64,000 nucleotides of DNA from Bacteroidales bacterium (GTDB lineage Bacteria > Bacteroidota > Bacteroidia > Bacteroidales > UBA932): NCBI GenBank assembly GCA_012839605.1, contig DUNA01000063.1, positions 1-64,000 on the forward strand. The letters are read 5' to 3'. Both the position numbers and the translations under genes were made by a program. The notes beneath the pieces are model-generated. The model saw only the letters and a list, made by a program, of their open reading frames with translations. It was not told where the DNA came from and searched no databases. Positions 32,919 through 42,345 of this stretch are shown here, one piece after another; positions within the stretch are counted from its first letter, which is position 1; each line of letters starts with the position of its first letter.

Positions 32919-34049
32919 ATGAAATTTGCGGTTTTGCATAAAGACAAGGAAAGTAAGGCTAGGGCGGGGAAGTTGGTTACCGACCACGGTGAAGTGGATA
33001 CTCCGGTTTTTATGCCGGTAGGTACGTTGGCTACGGTTCGGGGTGTTTTGCATAGGGATTTGGTGGAAGATATAAAGGCGCAGATTATTTTGGGCAATAC
33101 GTACCATTTGTATTTGAGACCGGGAACGGAAGTTATTGAAGAAGCCGGGGGATTTCATAAATTTTGTAGTTGGGACAAACCGGTGTTGACAGACAGTGGT
33201 GGATTTCAGGTGTTTTCGTTGGCCTCTAAAAGAAAGCTGACAGAGGAGGGATACTCCTTTCGGTCGCATATTGATGGATCCAAACATTTTTTCTCCCCGG
33301 AAAAGGTGGTAGATATTCAGCGAATTATAGGGGCAGATGTTATTATGGCATTGGATGAATGTACGCCGGGTGATGCTACGTATGCGTATGCCGAAAAATC
33401 GTTGGGTTTGACTCAGCGGTGGTTGGAAAGGGGCTTGGAGCGGTTCCGGAGTACAGAAGGAATGTACGGATACAATCAAGCATTTTTTCCAATAGTTCAA
33501 GGGTGTGTATATGCCGATTTGCGCAGAAAAGCAGCCGAACATGTGGCGGCTTTGGAAGCACAGGGATATGCTATAGGAGGTCTTTCTGTGGGAGAGCCTA
33601 CGGAAGTCATGTACGAAATGATAGAAGAAGTAGTACCCTTTTTACCGGAAGACAAGCCGAGGTATTTAATGGGAGTGGGGACGCCGGCCAATATCTTGGA
33701 GGCTATTGCCAGAGGGGTAGATATGTTCGATTGCGTGATGCCTACCAGGAACGGGCGGAATGGAATGCTTTTTACAGGAGAAGGTATCTTGAACATTAAA
33801 AACAAGAAATGGGAACGGGACTACAGTTTCATTGATCCCATGGGAGCATCGTTTGTAGATAAAACATATACGAAAGCTTATTTGCGTCATTTGTTTGCAG
33901 CCGGTGAAATGTTGGGTCCTATAATAGCCAGTTTGCACAATTTGGCTTTTTATTTGCAATTGGTGAAGGAAGCCGCTTTGCATATAGAGCAAGGAGATTT
34001 TCTTTCTTGGAAAAATAAGAAAGTCAAGCAGTTGGAGCAACGAATATGA
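32919..34049 (+). CDS. tgt: tRNA-guanine transglycosylase
   Basis: 376 aa from the ATG at 32919. TIM-barrel enzyme that swaps the wobble guanine for preQ1 in tRNAs with GUN anticodons. Visible: the catalytic aspartate in LTDSGGFQVFSL, the GGLSVGEP loop and MPTRNGRNGMLFT with the second key aspartate just before it (FDCVMPTRN). The zinc-site segment that reads DPECDCYTC in E. coli reads IDPMGASFVDK here, so all three zinc cysteines are missing while the later histidine (SLHN) remains. It overlaps the next gene by 4 bp (ATGA). Confidence 0.94.
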   Translation: MKFAVLHKDKESKARAGKLVTDHGEVDTPVFMPVGTLATVRGVLHRDLVEDIKAQIILGNTYHLYLRPGTEVIEEAGGFHKFCSWDKPVLTDSGGFQVFSLASKRKLTEEGYSFRSHIDGSKHFFSPEKVVDIQRIIGADVIMALDECTPGDATYAYAEKSLGLTQRWLERGLERFRSTEGMYGYNQAFFPIVQGCVYADLRRKAAEHVAALEAQGYAIGGLSVGEPTEVMYEMIEEVVPFLPEDKPRYLMGVGTPANILEAIARGVDMFDCVMPTRNGRNGMLFTGEGILNIKNKKWERDYSFIDPMGASFVDKTYTKAYLRHLFAAGEMLGPIIASLHNLAFYLQLVKEAALHIEQGDFLSWKNKKVKQLEQRI

Positions 34050-35149
34050 AAGAAAAAAAACAGTACACGTGGCGTATCACTACCTTGGATAGGTACATCA
34101 TCCGTAAGTTTATGGGGACGTACTTCTTTGCTATTCTGATTATTATAGGTATTGTTATCATTTTTGATATTAGTGAGAAGATAGATGACTTTGTAGACAA
34201 GGAGGCTCCGTTGCGGGCTATTGTGGTGGATTACTACATGAACTTCATTCCCTATTTCATGAACATGTTTTCGCCGCTTTTTGTTTTTATTTCTGTCATC
34301 TTTTTTACGTCCAAATTGGCGGCGCATAGTGAAATCATAGCTATGCTCAGTGGGGGGATAAGCTTTAACAGGATTATGTATCCGTACATTTTGTCGGCCT
34401 TGTTTATTGCTTTGCTGTCGTTGGGGTTAAACTGGTTTGTGATTCCACCGGCCAATAAGGTGCGGTTGCGGTTTGAGGAACAGTACTTGAAGAAACGAAC
34501 GGAATACAACAGGAACATCCACTATCAGGTAGAACCCGATACGTACGTATATATGGAATCGTACAATTCTTGGAACAGTACGGCCATTCGGTTTACCTTG
34601 GAATCGTTTGAAGGGAATGAATTGGTATCCAAACTTTCTGCAGAAACGGCACGTTGGGACTCTACTGCAGGCAGATGGAGGTTGAATGAGTACCACTTGC
34701 GTACTTTTACAGACTCGGTTCATTCCGTTACTTGGGGCAAACAGCTGGATACGATTATTGATATTACGGGGGCAGATTTGATTCGAAGGAAAGAGTCGGT
34801 AGAGCAGTTCAACTTGAGGGAGTTGAATAGGTTTATAGACACGCTGCGGATGCGGGGTGATGCCAATGTGAAGTTTGCTTTGATTCAGAAAAATTCACGA
34901 TTGGCCATTCCGTTCTCTTCGTTCATTTTGACTATTATGGGTGTAGCCTTGTCTTCCAGAAAGAGAAGGGGAGGTATTGGCTTGAATATTGGGATAGGTA
35001 TTGCGCTGAGTTTCTCTTATATATTGTTCTTGCGATTTTCAGAGATGTTTGTACACGCAGATGTTATGTCCCCCGCCATTGCTTTGTGGATTCCCAATAT
35101 CTTATATGCCGGAATAGCTTTTGTTTTATACAGGTTGGCACCTAAATAA
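34046..35149 (+). CDS. LptF/LptG family permease
   Basis: 367 aa YjgP/YjgQ-type protein: paired N-terminal membrane helices (about 20-45 and 65-90), a third near 110-130, a periplasmic beta-rich domain (about 145-270) and three C-terminal helices (from AIPFSSFILTIMG). It works with the LptB ATPase to extract lipopolysaccharide from the inner membrane. Another family member is at 43984-45423, so the window may hold both permease partners. Start codon overlaps tgt (ATGA). Confidence 0.9.
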   Translation: MKEKKQYTWRITTLDRYIIRKFMGTYFFAILIIIGIVIIFDISEKIDDFVDKEAPLRAIVVDYYMNFIPYFMNMFSPLFVFISVIFFTSKLAAHSEIIAMLSGGISFNRIMYPYILSALFIALLSLGLNWFVIPPANKVRLRFEEQYLKKRTEYNRNIHYQVEPDTYVYMESYNSWNSTAIRFTLESFEGNELVSKLSAETARWDSTAGRWRLNEYHLRTFTDSVHSVTWGKQLDTIIDITGADLIRRKESVEQFNLRELNRFIDTLRMRGDANVKFALIQKNSRLAIPFSSFILTIMGVALSSRKRRGGIGLNIGIGIALSFSYILFLRFSEMFVHADVMSPAIALWIPNILYAGIAFVLYRLAPK

Positions 35150-35159
35150 TGCCTCATCT

Positions 35160-36125
35160 ATGGATAACCCACTGATACTTATACTATTTATACTTGGCGG
35201 ATTTGTTCTCTTGACAGGAGGAGCCCATGTTTTGGTGAAGGGAGCAACGGGATTGGCTGTCAAACTAAAGGTACCTCATCTTGTGATAGGGTTGACAGTA
35301 GTTGCTTTTGGTACCTCGGCTCCTGAATTGTTGGTCAACGTGGTAGCTGCCGCTAGGGGGAGCAGCCAGATTGCCATTACAAACGTATTGGGTAGCAATT
35401 CCATAAATACATTTGTAATCTTAGGCTTGTCCATGCTCTTTTTTAAGTTGTCGGTCCGGTCTTCTACTATACGTTTTGAAATTCCCATGAGTTTTTTGGC
35501 TGCAATAGCTGTATTGCTTTTGGGTGCGGTGTTAACTATTGGGCAGGCTCAAGAGATATCGAAAGTGGAGGGGGGCTTGTTGCTTGTATGTTTTGTGGGT
35601 TTTATTGGCTATACCATTCGGTTGGTAGGGAAAGGAGGGTTGGATATGCCTCAGGAAGATTACAAGCCTATGACGTACGGCAAATCGTCTGCCTACGTTG
35701 TTGTTGGTTTGTTGGCTCTTATAGTAGGAGCGGAATTTGTGGTCAGAAGTGCCGTTAAAATAGCTACGGCATGGGGAGTTGCCGAGTCTGTCATTGGAGT
35801 CACCATCGTGGCCTTTGGTACCTCATTGCCCGAATTGGCTACATCTGTCATGGCGGCATACAAAAAGAATCCCGATATTGCTATCGGGAACATTGTTGGT
35901 TCCAATATATTAAATGTCTTTTTTATACTGGGAACGAGTGCTGTTATCCGTCCTTTGCCGTCTTATCCAAACCTTGTAGTGGATGCTTTGGTAGCTGCTT
36001 TGGGCAGTTTGTTGTTGCTGCTTTTTCTTATGACCGGGAAAAAGAAAATCCTTCATTCCGGGCACGGAATCATCTTGCTGGTTGTCTATGCAGCATACTT
36101 GGCGTGGATTATAAGTACGGTATAA
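35160..36125 (+). CDS. Sodium/calcium antiporter, CaCA family (YrbG-like)
   Basis: 321 aa from the ATG at 35160. Two inverted halves of five helices each carry the alpha-repeats: VVAFGTSAPELLVN with LGSNSINT in the first half and IVAFGTSLPELATS with VGSNILNVF in the second, which together bind Ca2+ and Na+. An inner-membrane cation exchanger. It ends 1 bp before the stop codon of the convergent nucleoside transporter gene. Confidence 0.93.
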   Translation: MDNPLILILFILGGFVLLTGGAHVLVKGATGLAVKLKVPHLVIGLTVVAFGTSAPELLVNVVAAARGSSQIAITNVLGSNSINTFVILGLSMLFFKLSVRSSTIRFEIPMSFLAAIAVLLLGAVLTIGQAQEISKVEGGLLLVCFVGFIGYTIRLVGKGGLDMPQEDYKPMTYGKSSAYVVVGLLALIVGAEFVVRSAVKIATAWGVAESVIGVTIVAFGTSLPELATSVMAAYKKNPDIAIGNIVGSNILNVFFILGTSAVIRPLPSYPNLVVDALVAALGSLLLLLFLMTGKKKILHSGHGIILLVVYAAYLAWIISTV

Positions 36126-36126
36126 A

Positions 36127-37704
36127 TTATAGGAACATACCAATCATAGAGGCGGAAAGCAATCCGGCCAAAGTAGCACCCAGCAAGGCTCTGAAACCAA
36201 ATTTGGCCAACAAAGGCCGCTGGTTGGGAGCAATGCCTCCAATACCTCCAATTTGTATGCCTACAGAAGCAAAGTTGGCAAATCCACAAAGTACGTACGT
36301 GGCAATAATGATTGATTTGGTACTAATAAAGGCTCCTGTTTGGATCATGTTCGCCAAACTGCTGTATCCTACAAACTCTGTCATAATCAGTTTTTCACCC
36401 AACAGCCGTCCTACAAGAGCCAGGTCTTGACCGGTTACTCCTGTAAGCCAAATAACGGGCGCAAACAAATAGGACAAGATGCATTCCAGAGAGAGGCTGG
36501 TGTACATGCCGTTTGTCCAGTTGGTTATGAGGTTGTTGATATGTGTCCATTGTCCTATTTTCCCAAAGATGTAGTTGGCTCCTGCAATAAGGGAATAGAA
36601 TACCAACAGCATGGCTGCCACGTTGGCTGCCAGTTTCAATCCTTCAATGGCTCCATTGGCTATGGAATCCAGGGTACTTCTACCTATCTTTTCTTTTGTT
36701 ACCTCTACTTTGTTATCGATTTCTTCTGTTTGAGGAACCAGAATTTTGGCCATAGCTATGGCACCGGGAGCTGCCATCACAGAAGCGGAAAGCAAGTGTT
36801 TGGCAAAGGCTACGCTCAATTGTGGATCTCCTCCTCCCAACATGCCTATGTAAGCAGCCAGAACGCCACCTGCCATGGTGCTCATACCGGCCGTCATGAC
36901 CAACATGATTTCCGATTTGGTCATGGTAGGAACGTATGCCTTTACAAGCAACGGGGCTTCTGTTTGTCCCAGAAAGATGTTGCCGGCCGTGGAAAGGCTT
37001 TCGGCACCGGAAAGGTTCATCAGCTTGGTAAAGACCCAAGCCATCACCCAGACTACTTTTTGAATGACTCCCCAGTAAAACAACAACGATGTAAGGGCGG
37101 AGAAGAAGATGATGGTTGGCAGAATTTGGAACGCAAACACGTATCCAAACTTGTCCATATCCATAAGAGATCCGAACAGGAACTCTGAACCGGCTTTTGT
37201 CCAGTCCAATACTTTCACAAACGCTTTTCCAAAGACTTCAAAGACCGTTTGTACAGCCGGCACAGACAAGATACCAATGGCAATGAGCAATTGCAAAGCC
37301 AAGGCTATACCCACTGTTTTCCAGCTGATTTTCTTTCTGTTTGTACTGAACAGAAACGCTATCAATAAAATGGATAGCAATCCCAACAGTCCGCGCAGAA
37401 TGGAGCGAAAGCTGAACACAAATTGACGCTCCTGCAAAATGCTTTTATAAGGGTGCTCTGCCGGCGTCAATTGAGGAATGGATGCGGGGTCCTGCGAGTT
37501 TTGTTGAAGGGCCGAGGTGTCTGCAGGGGTGTCTTGTTGGAGGGCCGAGGTATCAGCAGTGGTGCTTTGCTGGAGGGCCGAGGTTTCTGCAGCGGTGTCT
37601 TGCCGGAGGGCAGCGGCGTCCGTATTCGAGGTGTGGCTTACTTTGGCGGTAACAAAGGTGGGAATGAGTACTGTTAAGAACAGCAACAAAGATATTTTTT
37701 TCAC
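36127..37704 (-). CDS. NupC/CNT-type nucleoside transporter with an extended periplasmic N-terminus
   Basis: 525 aa from a GTG at 37704 (codes for MKKISLLLFL as initiator). This start fits a signal peptide and the minus promoter at 37732-37739; the longer frame to 37965 would run into the GSCFA gene. After the signal comes a Thr/Ala/Gln-rich region with 11-residue repeats (TSALQQ units), then a membrane helix and the concentrative nucleoside transporter core, with FLGQTEAPLLVKAYV and the C-terminal GFANFASVGIQIGG motifs. It imports nucleosides using an ion gradient. The extension is unusual for the family. Confidence 0.9.
   Translation of the reverse strand: MKKISLLLFLTVLIPTFVTAKVSHTSNTDAAALRQDTAAETSALQQSTTADTSALQQDTPADTSALQQNSQDPASIPQLTPAEHPYKSILQERQFVFSFRSILRGLLGLLSILLIAFLFSTNRKKISWKTVGIALALQLLIAIGILSVPAVQTVFEVFGKAFVKVLDWTKAGSEFLFGSLMDMDKFGYVFAFQILPTIIFFSALTSLLFYWGVIQKVVWVMAWVFTKLMNLSGAESLSTAGNIFLGQTEAPLLVKAYVPTMTKSEIMLVMTAGMSTMAGGVLAAYIGMLGGGDPQLSVAFAKHLLSASVMAAPGAIAMAKILVPQTEEIDNKVEVTKEKIGRSTLDSIANGAIEGLKLAANVAAMLLVFYSLIAGANYIFGKIGQWTHINNLITNWTNGMYTSLSLECILSYLFAPVIWLTGVTGQDLALVGRLLGEKLIMTEFVGYSSLANMIQTGAFISTKSIIIATYVLCGFANFASVGIQIGGIGGIAPNQRPLLAKFGFRALLGATLAGLLSASMIGMFL
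37501..37625 (-). repeat. 33-bp tandem repeat in the transporter N-terminus
   Basis: On the plus strand GGGCCGAGGT-type units recur at 37509, 37542 and 37575 with exactly 33-bp spacing, and a decayed fourth near 37608. They encode 11-residue units around TSALQQ. Confidence 0.8.
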
Positions 37705-37731
37705 AAAGGTTGATTTTAGATGTTGTCCTGA

Positions 37732-37757
37732 CAAAGATAAACAAAATGCTAACTTTG
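37732..37757. promoter_or_regulatory. Divergent -7 boxes: nucleoside transporter (minus) and GSCFA gene (plus)
   Basis: Minus strand TATCTTTG at 37739-37732 lies 27 bp before the GTG start at 37704. Plus strand TAACTTTG at 37750-37757 ends 5 bp before the ATG at 37763. Confidence 0.55.
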
Positions 37758-37762
37758 TGTCT

Positions 37763-38698
37763 ATGGAATGGCAAACAAAAGTGGAGGTTCCCTCACCGGA
37801 AGAACGGTTTACGTATGCGACAACTTTTTTGTTTTTAGGTTCATGCTTTTCTCGGGAATTGGCCGAGAGGATGCAAGCTTTGCATTTCTTGACGGCACCC
37901 GATGCGTTTGGTCCGTTGTTCAATCCGGCTTCTTTGGCAGCGGCTTTGGAGCGGTTGGAGGGCAACGTGCCTTTTGAAGCTTCAGATGTGGTAGCTTTTC
38001 CATACGGAGCATATGGTTCTTACAGCCACCACACGTCTTTTTCTAAAGAAAGTCCTGATGTGTTTTTACAACATGCAAACGAGAATTTGCACAAAGCAGC
38101 CGAATTCTTTAAAAATGCTCAAACGGTAATACTTACATTGGGAACGGCTTGGGCATACTTGCATGAAGGGAAAACAGTGGCCAATTGCCACAAGGTCCCG
38201 GAGCAACATTTTGAACGTATGTTCATGCAGCCGCAAGAAATTGTGGCTAGATTGAAACCAATAATTGAAAGAAATAAGAGCAAGCAATGGGTGTTGACCG
38301 TTAGTCCCATTCGCCATTGGTCAGACGGAGCTCATGGGAACCAATTGAGTAAAGCGTCGCTGTTGTTGGCGGCGAATGAATTGTGCAAGATGGAAGAAAG
38401 TGTTTTCTATTTCCCTTCTTATGAGATAGTTATGGATCAATTGCGCGATTATAGGTTTTATGCCCCTGATCGTTTTCACCTAACCCAAGAGGCTACAAAC
38501 TATATTATTCGGCGGTTTTTTGAAGCGGCTGCAGATGAAAAAACAATTTTATTGGCAAACAAAGTAGAAAAATTGAACAAATCTTTAGCCCACAAACCGT
38601 TTTTTCCCCATACGCCGGCACACGAAAATTTCTTGAGAAAACTTGATAAACAAAGAGATAAATTGTTGAAAACTATTGCAAATACAAGAAATTTATAA
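37763..38698 (+). CDS. GSCFA domain protein
   Basis: 311 aa from the ATG at 37763. The family name motif is present as FLGSCFSREL near residue 25, with TLGTAWAYL and TVSPIRHWSDGAHGNQLSKASLL further on, the latter resembling an SGNH/GDSL-type active site arrangement. GSCFA proteins are Bacteroidota/Proteobacteria enzymes of unproved function, perhaps esterases. No signal peptide, so cytoplasmic. Probably leaderless. Confidence 0.88.
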   Translation: MEWQTKVEVPSPEERFTYATTFLFLGSCFSRELAERMQALHFLTAPDAFGPLFNPASLAAALERLEGNVPFEASDVVAFPYGAYGSYSHHTSFSKESPDVFLQHANENLHKAAEFFKNAQTVILTLGTAWAYLHEGKTVANCHKVPEQHFERMFMQPQEIVARLKPIIERNKSKQWVLTVSPIRHWSDGAHGNQLSKASLLLAANELCKMEESVFYFPSYEIVMDQLRDYRFYAPDRFHLTQEATNYIIRRFFEAAADEKTILLANKVEKLNKSLAHKPFFPHTPAHENFLRKLDKQRDKLLKTIANTRNL

Positions 38699-38702
38699 TA
38701 GA

Positions 38703-38733
38703 TTTGTGCTGTTGCCATAGAAAACTATATTTA
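38703..38733 (+). promoter_or_regulatory. Promoter of the HU gene
   Basis: TTTG (38703-38706), 19 bp, TATATTTA (38726-38733): the standard spacing with one base off in the -7 box. The ATG is 17 bp downstream. Confidence 0.6.
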
Positions 38734-38750
38734 ACCTAATTATTACTATT

Positions 38751-39008
38751 ATGAACAAAGCAGATCTTATTGCCGCTATGGCTGCTGAATCAGGCCTGTC
38801 AAAAGTGGACGCAAAAAAAGCATTAGACGCATTTCTAGCTGCGACAACAGAAGCTTTACAAAGAGGTGAAAGAGTTACTCTGGTAGGGTTTGGCTCATTT
38901 GTTGTAGGGGAAAGAGGCGAGAGAATGGGAAGAAATCCTCGTACCGGTGAAGCGATTAAAATCAAGGCAAAGAAAGTTGTAAAATTCAGACCAAGTATTG
39001 AATTGTAA
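38751..39008 (+). CDS. hup: DNA-binding protein HU
   Basis: 85 aa, slightly short of the usual 90. It starts MNKADLIAAMAAESGLSK; the beta-arm region GFGSFVVGERGERMGRNPRTGEAI holds the conserved RNPxTG, and the ending is VKFRPSIEL. A dimeric nucleoid protein that bends DNA. Single gene with its own promoter and terminator. Confidence 0.96.
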   Translation: MNKADLIAAMAAESGLSKVDAKKALDAFLAATTEALQRGERVTLVGFGSFVVGERGERMGRNPRTGEAIKIKAKKVVKFRPSIEL

Positions 39009-39049
39009 CCAACTCTATTGTAACGGCCTGAACTTAATCAGACGCGGAT

Positions 39050-39076
39050 AAGGAGGACGAAAACGTTCTCCTTTTT
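39050..39076 (+). terminator. Terminator of the HU gene
   Basis: GGAGGACG (39052-39059), AAAA loop, CGTTCTCC (39064-39071) with one G-U pair, extended by AA/TT, then a T-run to 39076. Confidence 0.85.
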
Positions 39077-39093
39077 ATGTATTTGAACTGCAA

Positions 39094-41457
39094 ATGAAGC
39101 GAATCCGTACCACTTTGCTCAGAAGTATTATTCTCCTTTTGGGACTGGCCGTGTGTCCGTTTACAAACTTGTATGCCCAAGATGCCTTTCAATGCTCGGG
39201 AAAAATTGTAGATGTTTCAACCGGGGAAGGGCTTCAAGGAGCTTTGGTGAAAGTTGTCAGTGATCAAGAATTTTGGACATTGACAGACGCCAAAGGGAGG
39301 TACTCTTTTCTTTTGCCGGCAGGAGACTTCCTGCTGGAAGCTTCTTATATAGGTTACAAAACAGAGCAGCACAACATCCGACTGGAAGAGGACAGGGAGT
39401 GTTTGTTTTTTTTAACTCCCTTGTCTTACCATTTACATGGTATTACCATTTTTGCAGAAAGTCCGGCACAGCGGCTTAGAAAGGCCGAAATGAGCATAGA
39501 GCGTATAGATGCAGAAATAGTCCAACGGGTACCTACTTTATTTGGTGAAACAGATTTGTTGAAGGTGGTTCAAATGCTCCCCGGCGTACAATCAGCTTCT
39601 GAAGGAAGTAGCGGTTTTATTGTGCGTGGAGGAAGTCCGGACCAGAACTTGATTCTGTTTGATAATACGGCTTTGTACAATGTATCCCATATGTTGGGAT
39701 TCTTTTCCATATTCAATACAGATGCCGTAAAAAACATGACCTTGTATAAGGGAGATATACCGGCTAAACACGGAGGAAGGTTGTCTTCTTTGTTAGAGGT
39801 AATTCCGGCTGACGGACAGGAACGCTTTTCATTAGATGGAGGGATTGGACTTATTTCCAGCAGGCTGACATTGAGCGGCCGCATAGGTTCGGATAACCTT
39901 ACGTATTTGTTGGCCGGAAGAAGGACGTATGCAGATATATTTCTTCCCTTGGCAAAGAATGAAATCATAAAAAGCACGGTACTCCATTTTTACGATCTCA
40001 ACGGACGCATGCGTTGGAAGATCAACAATAGGAATACGGTGCATTTGACTTTGTACAACGGCAAAGACAGGTTCAAGGTAACAGACATGGGTTTGCAGTT
40101 TGGCAATACGGCTGCCACACTCAATTGGAACCACTTCTTTTCTGATACCTTTTTCTTAAAAGTATTTACCACGTATACGCAGTACAACTACGATTTTAGC
40201 GGCAAAACACATGAAATGTCTATGGATTGGGTGTCGAAAGTAGAAGACGCCGGCCTGCGCATGGATTTTTCTTACGTGCCGTCTCACAACCATTTGTTTG
40301 AATTTGGGTATACGAGCAATTTCCAATGGTTTAAACCGGGAAAGGTGGTAGGTAGAAGCGAAATGAATTCAGGTCCTGCCATAGAGCAGGATATTACCAT
40401 GTCTCAAAGACAAGGCTTTGTCAATGTGATGTATTTTTCCAATGAACACAAGATTCCTGCTTTGCGGATCGAGGTGCGTTACGGATTGCGCTTTACACGC
40501 TTTGATAACGTAGGGCCTACCACGTTGTACAAAGTTGATGACAAATACAACTTGATAAACGAAGAAGGAGAAATCATCCCAAAAGGATTGTTTTTTCACC
40601 ACACATACGGTTGGGAGCCCAGGGCAGGTATTTCTTTTCTGGCGTTGCCCAATTTGTCTGTAAAAGCATCGTATTCCAGAACAAGTCAATACGTACATTT
40701 GCTCTCTTTTTCTTCTGCCGGGTCTCCTTTGGAGATTTGGATTCCGTCCGGTCCTTCCATTGCTCCACAGACTCAGCATCAAGTTTCGGCAGGTGTTTTT
40801 GCCACACTCTTTAACAGCCGCTATGAAGTATCAGCAGAAGCTTTTTATAAACATTTGGACAACGTACTTGATTTCAAAGAGCACCCCAATTTGTTGCTCT
40901 ACGACAAAATAGAAACGGAATTGCGTTTTGGAAAGGGCAAAGGGTACGGATTGGAGTTCTTGGTAAAGAAAAACGATGGAAAGATAAGCGGCTGGGTCAG
41001 CTATACGTGGTCCCGGGCTTTCAGGACTATACCGGGTGTAAATGAAGGAAATACATATAGAGCACCTACAGATAGACCGCATAACGTGAATGCTGTTTTG
41101 TTTTACGATATCACAAAACGGGTACAGGTGTCTCTCAATTGGATATACGCTACGGGGCAACCGCTCACGTTGCCGGAAGGAAGGTTCTGGTTTTTCAACG
41201 AACTGATTCCTGTCTATACAGAAAGAAACGCATACAGGTTGCCTGACTACCACAGGATGGACGCTTCTGTTACCATTCAATTGAACAGGCCGGGTAAGCG
41301 TCTGAATCATGCCATACACGCATCTGTTTACAATTTGTATGGAAGAAAAAATCCGTGGGCCGTAAATTACCGCATGCGTCCCACGGGAGAGCAATATTTG
41401 GAAATGACATACCTTTTTGGTGTTGTTCCATCTGTTACATGGAGTTTTAATTTTTAG
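39094..41457 (+). CDS. TonB-dependent outer-membrane receptor
   Basis: 787 aa. Signal peptide (cleavage near LYAQ, residue 29), then a carboxypeptidase-regulatory-like domain (about 30-115, GKIVDVSTGEGLQGALVKV), a plug domain (about 140-225, VQMLPGVQSASEGSSGFIVRGG) and a 22-strand barrel ending in the aromatic WSFNF. It should import a substrate too large for porins, powered by TonB. The DUF4249 lipoprotein gene follows after 2 bp and is likely its partner. I see no riboswitch or sigma/anti-sigma pair nearby, so the substrate is unknown. Confidence 0.94.
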   Translation: MKRIRTTLLRSIILLLGLAVCPFTNLYAQDAFQCSGKIVDVSTGEGLQGALVKVVSDQEFWTLTDAKGRYSFLLPAGDFLLEASYIGYKTEQHNIRLEEDRECLFFLTPLSYHLHGITIFAESPAQRLRKAEMSIERIDAEIVQRVPTLFGETDLLKVVQMLPGVQSASEGSSGFIVRGGSPDQNLILFDNTALYNVSHMLGFFSIFNTDAVKNMTLYKGDIPAKHGGRLSSLLEVIPADGQERFSLDGGIGLISSRLTLSGRIGSDNLTYLLAGRRTYADIFLPLAKNEIIKSTVLHFYDLNGRMRWKINNRNTVHLTLYNGKDRFKVTDMGLQFGNTAATLNWNHFFSDTFFLKVFTTYTQYNYDFSGKTHEMSMDWVSKVEDAGLRMDFSYVPSHNHLFEFGYTSNFQWFKPGKVVGRSEMNSGPAIEQDITMSQRQGFVNVMYFSNEHKIPALRIEVRYGLRFTRFDNVGPTTLYKVDDKYNLINEEGEIIPKGLFFHHTYGWEPRAGISFLALPNLSVKASYSRTSQYVHLLSFSSAGSPLEIWIPSGPSIAPQTQHQVSAGVFATLFNSRYEVSAEAFYKHLDNVLDFKEHPNLLLYDKIETELRFGKGKGYGLEFLVKKNDGKISGWVSYTWSRAFRTIPGVNEGNTYRAPTDRPHNVNAVLFYDITKRVQVSLNWIYATGQPLTLPEGRFWFFNELIPVYTERNAYRLPDYHRMDASVTIQLNRPGKRLNHAIHASVYNLYGRKNPWAVNYRMRPTGEQYLEMTYLFGVVPSVTWSFNF

Positions 41458-41459
41458 CT

Positions 41460-42344
41460 ATGCAACTTGTACAAAGAATCTCATGTGTTTTCATCTTGCT
41501 TGCAGCGTTGTTTACAAGCTGTACAGCTCCCATGGAATTGGAAAGCTTGGGGATGAAGCCGCATCTTGTGATAACAGGTGTGATTTCGACAGAGCCCGGG
41601 CAGCAAGCGATAGAAATATCGGCTACGGTTCCTTATTTTGGTTTGGCGTTGCCGGAAAACATACGGGCAGAAGAGGTACGCCTTGACGGAGAGCTGTTAC
41701 AATGGGACCCTTCAGGTATGTACGTAACAGACCGTACGTTTGCGGCGGAAGAAGGAAAAACGTACCTCTTGGAAGTTTGGATAGATTTTGATCATGACGG
41801 AGAAGTAGAATACTATTGGGCTACTACTACCGTACCATCTGTTCACAAGCTGGAAGCGCTTAGTTTGAGGTCTGTGATACCTTCTAGGAATGATGTGCCT
41901 TTTATCCTGATGGCCGGATTTTACGACACGCCGGGAGAAGACTATTACGGTGCAGCTCTTTGGATAAACGACATATTATACAGCAATCGTATTTTGAGGT
42001 ATTACGTACATTCGCTCAACAGCTATACTCAAGATGGCGAATACTTGCGGTATCCCATTCCGGAGTGGATTATTACAAAGTCTTTAGTTTGGGACAACCA
42101 GCAAACGTTTGATCTTTATGCCGGAGACGTGTTGACGGTAGAATTGCAGACTTTGAGCAAGGAATATTACGAATACCTACAACAGGCAAAAATTGAAAAG
42201 AACCAGCATTTTCCATTGTTTTCCGGTCCCAGAGGCAATGTGATAGGAAACATCCAGGGAGGGGCACTGGGTATCTTCGGATCTTGTGCCGGCAGTAGAA
42301 AATCTGTAGTACTGCCCGAATGTCCCGGATTGCCTAATAGATAA
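41460..42344 (+). CDS. DUF4249 lipoprotein, partner of the TonB receptor
   Basis: 294 aa. Lipoprotein signal (lipobox LFTSC, C21) followed by a beta-rich domain with VITGVISTEPGQQAIEISATVPYFG at the start of the mature part and a C-terminal GNVIGNIQGGALGIFGSCAGS. DUF4249 proteins are encoded with TonB-dependent receptors across Bacteroidota and are thought to be surface accessory proteins. It ends 1 bp before the convergent TPK stop codon. Confidence 0.9.
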   Translation: MQLVQRISCVFILLAALFTSCTAPMELESLGMKPHLVITGVISTEPGQQAIEISATVPYFGLALPENIRAEEVRLDGELLQWDPSGMYVTDRTFAAEEGKTYLLEVWIDFDHDGEVEYYWATTTVPSVHKLEALSLRSVIPSRNDVPFILMAGFYDTPGEDYYGAALWINDILYSNRILRYYVHSLNSYTQDGEYLRYPIPEWIITKSLVWDNQQTFDLYAGDVLTVELQTLSKEYYEYLQQAKIEKNQHFPLFSGPRGNVIGNIQGGALGIFGSCAGSRKSVVLPECPGLPNR

Positions 42345-42345
42345 A

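Noticed and set aside
36340-37188. Plus-strand frame of 282 codons antisense to the nucleoside transporter
   Set aside because: Shadow of a membrane protein gene; composition is odd and no domain is visible.
37501-37625. Regular 33-bp repeats considered as a CRISPR array
   Set aside because: Units are contiguous without unique spacers and lie in frame in the transporter gene.
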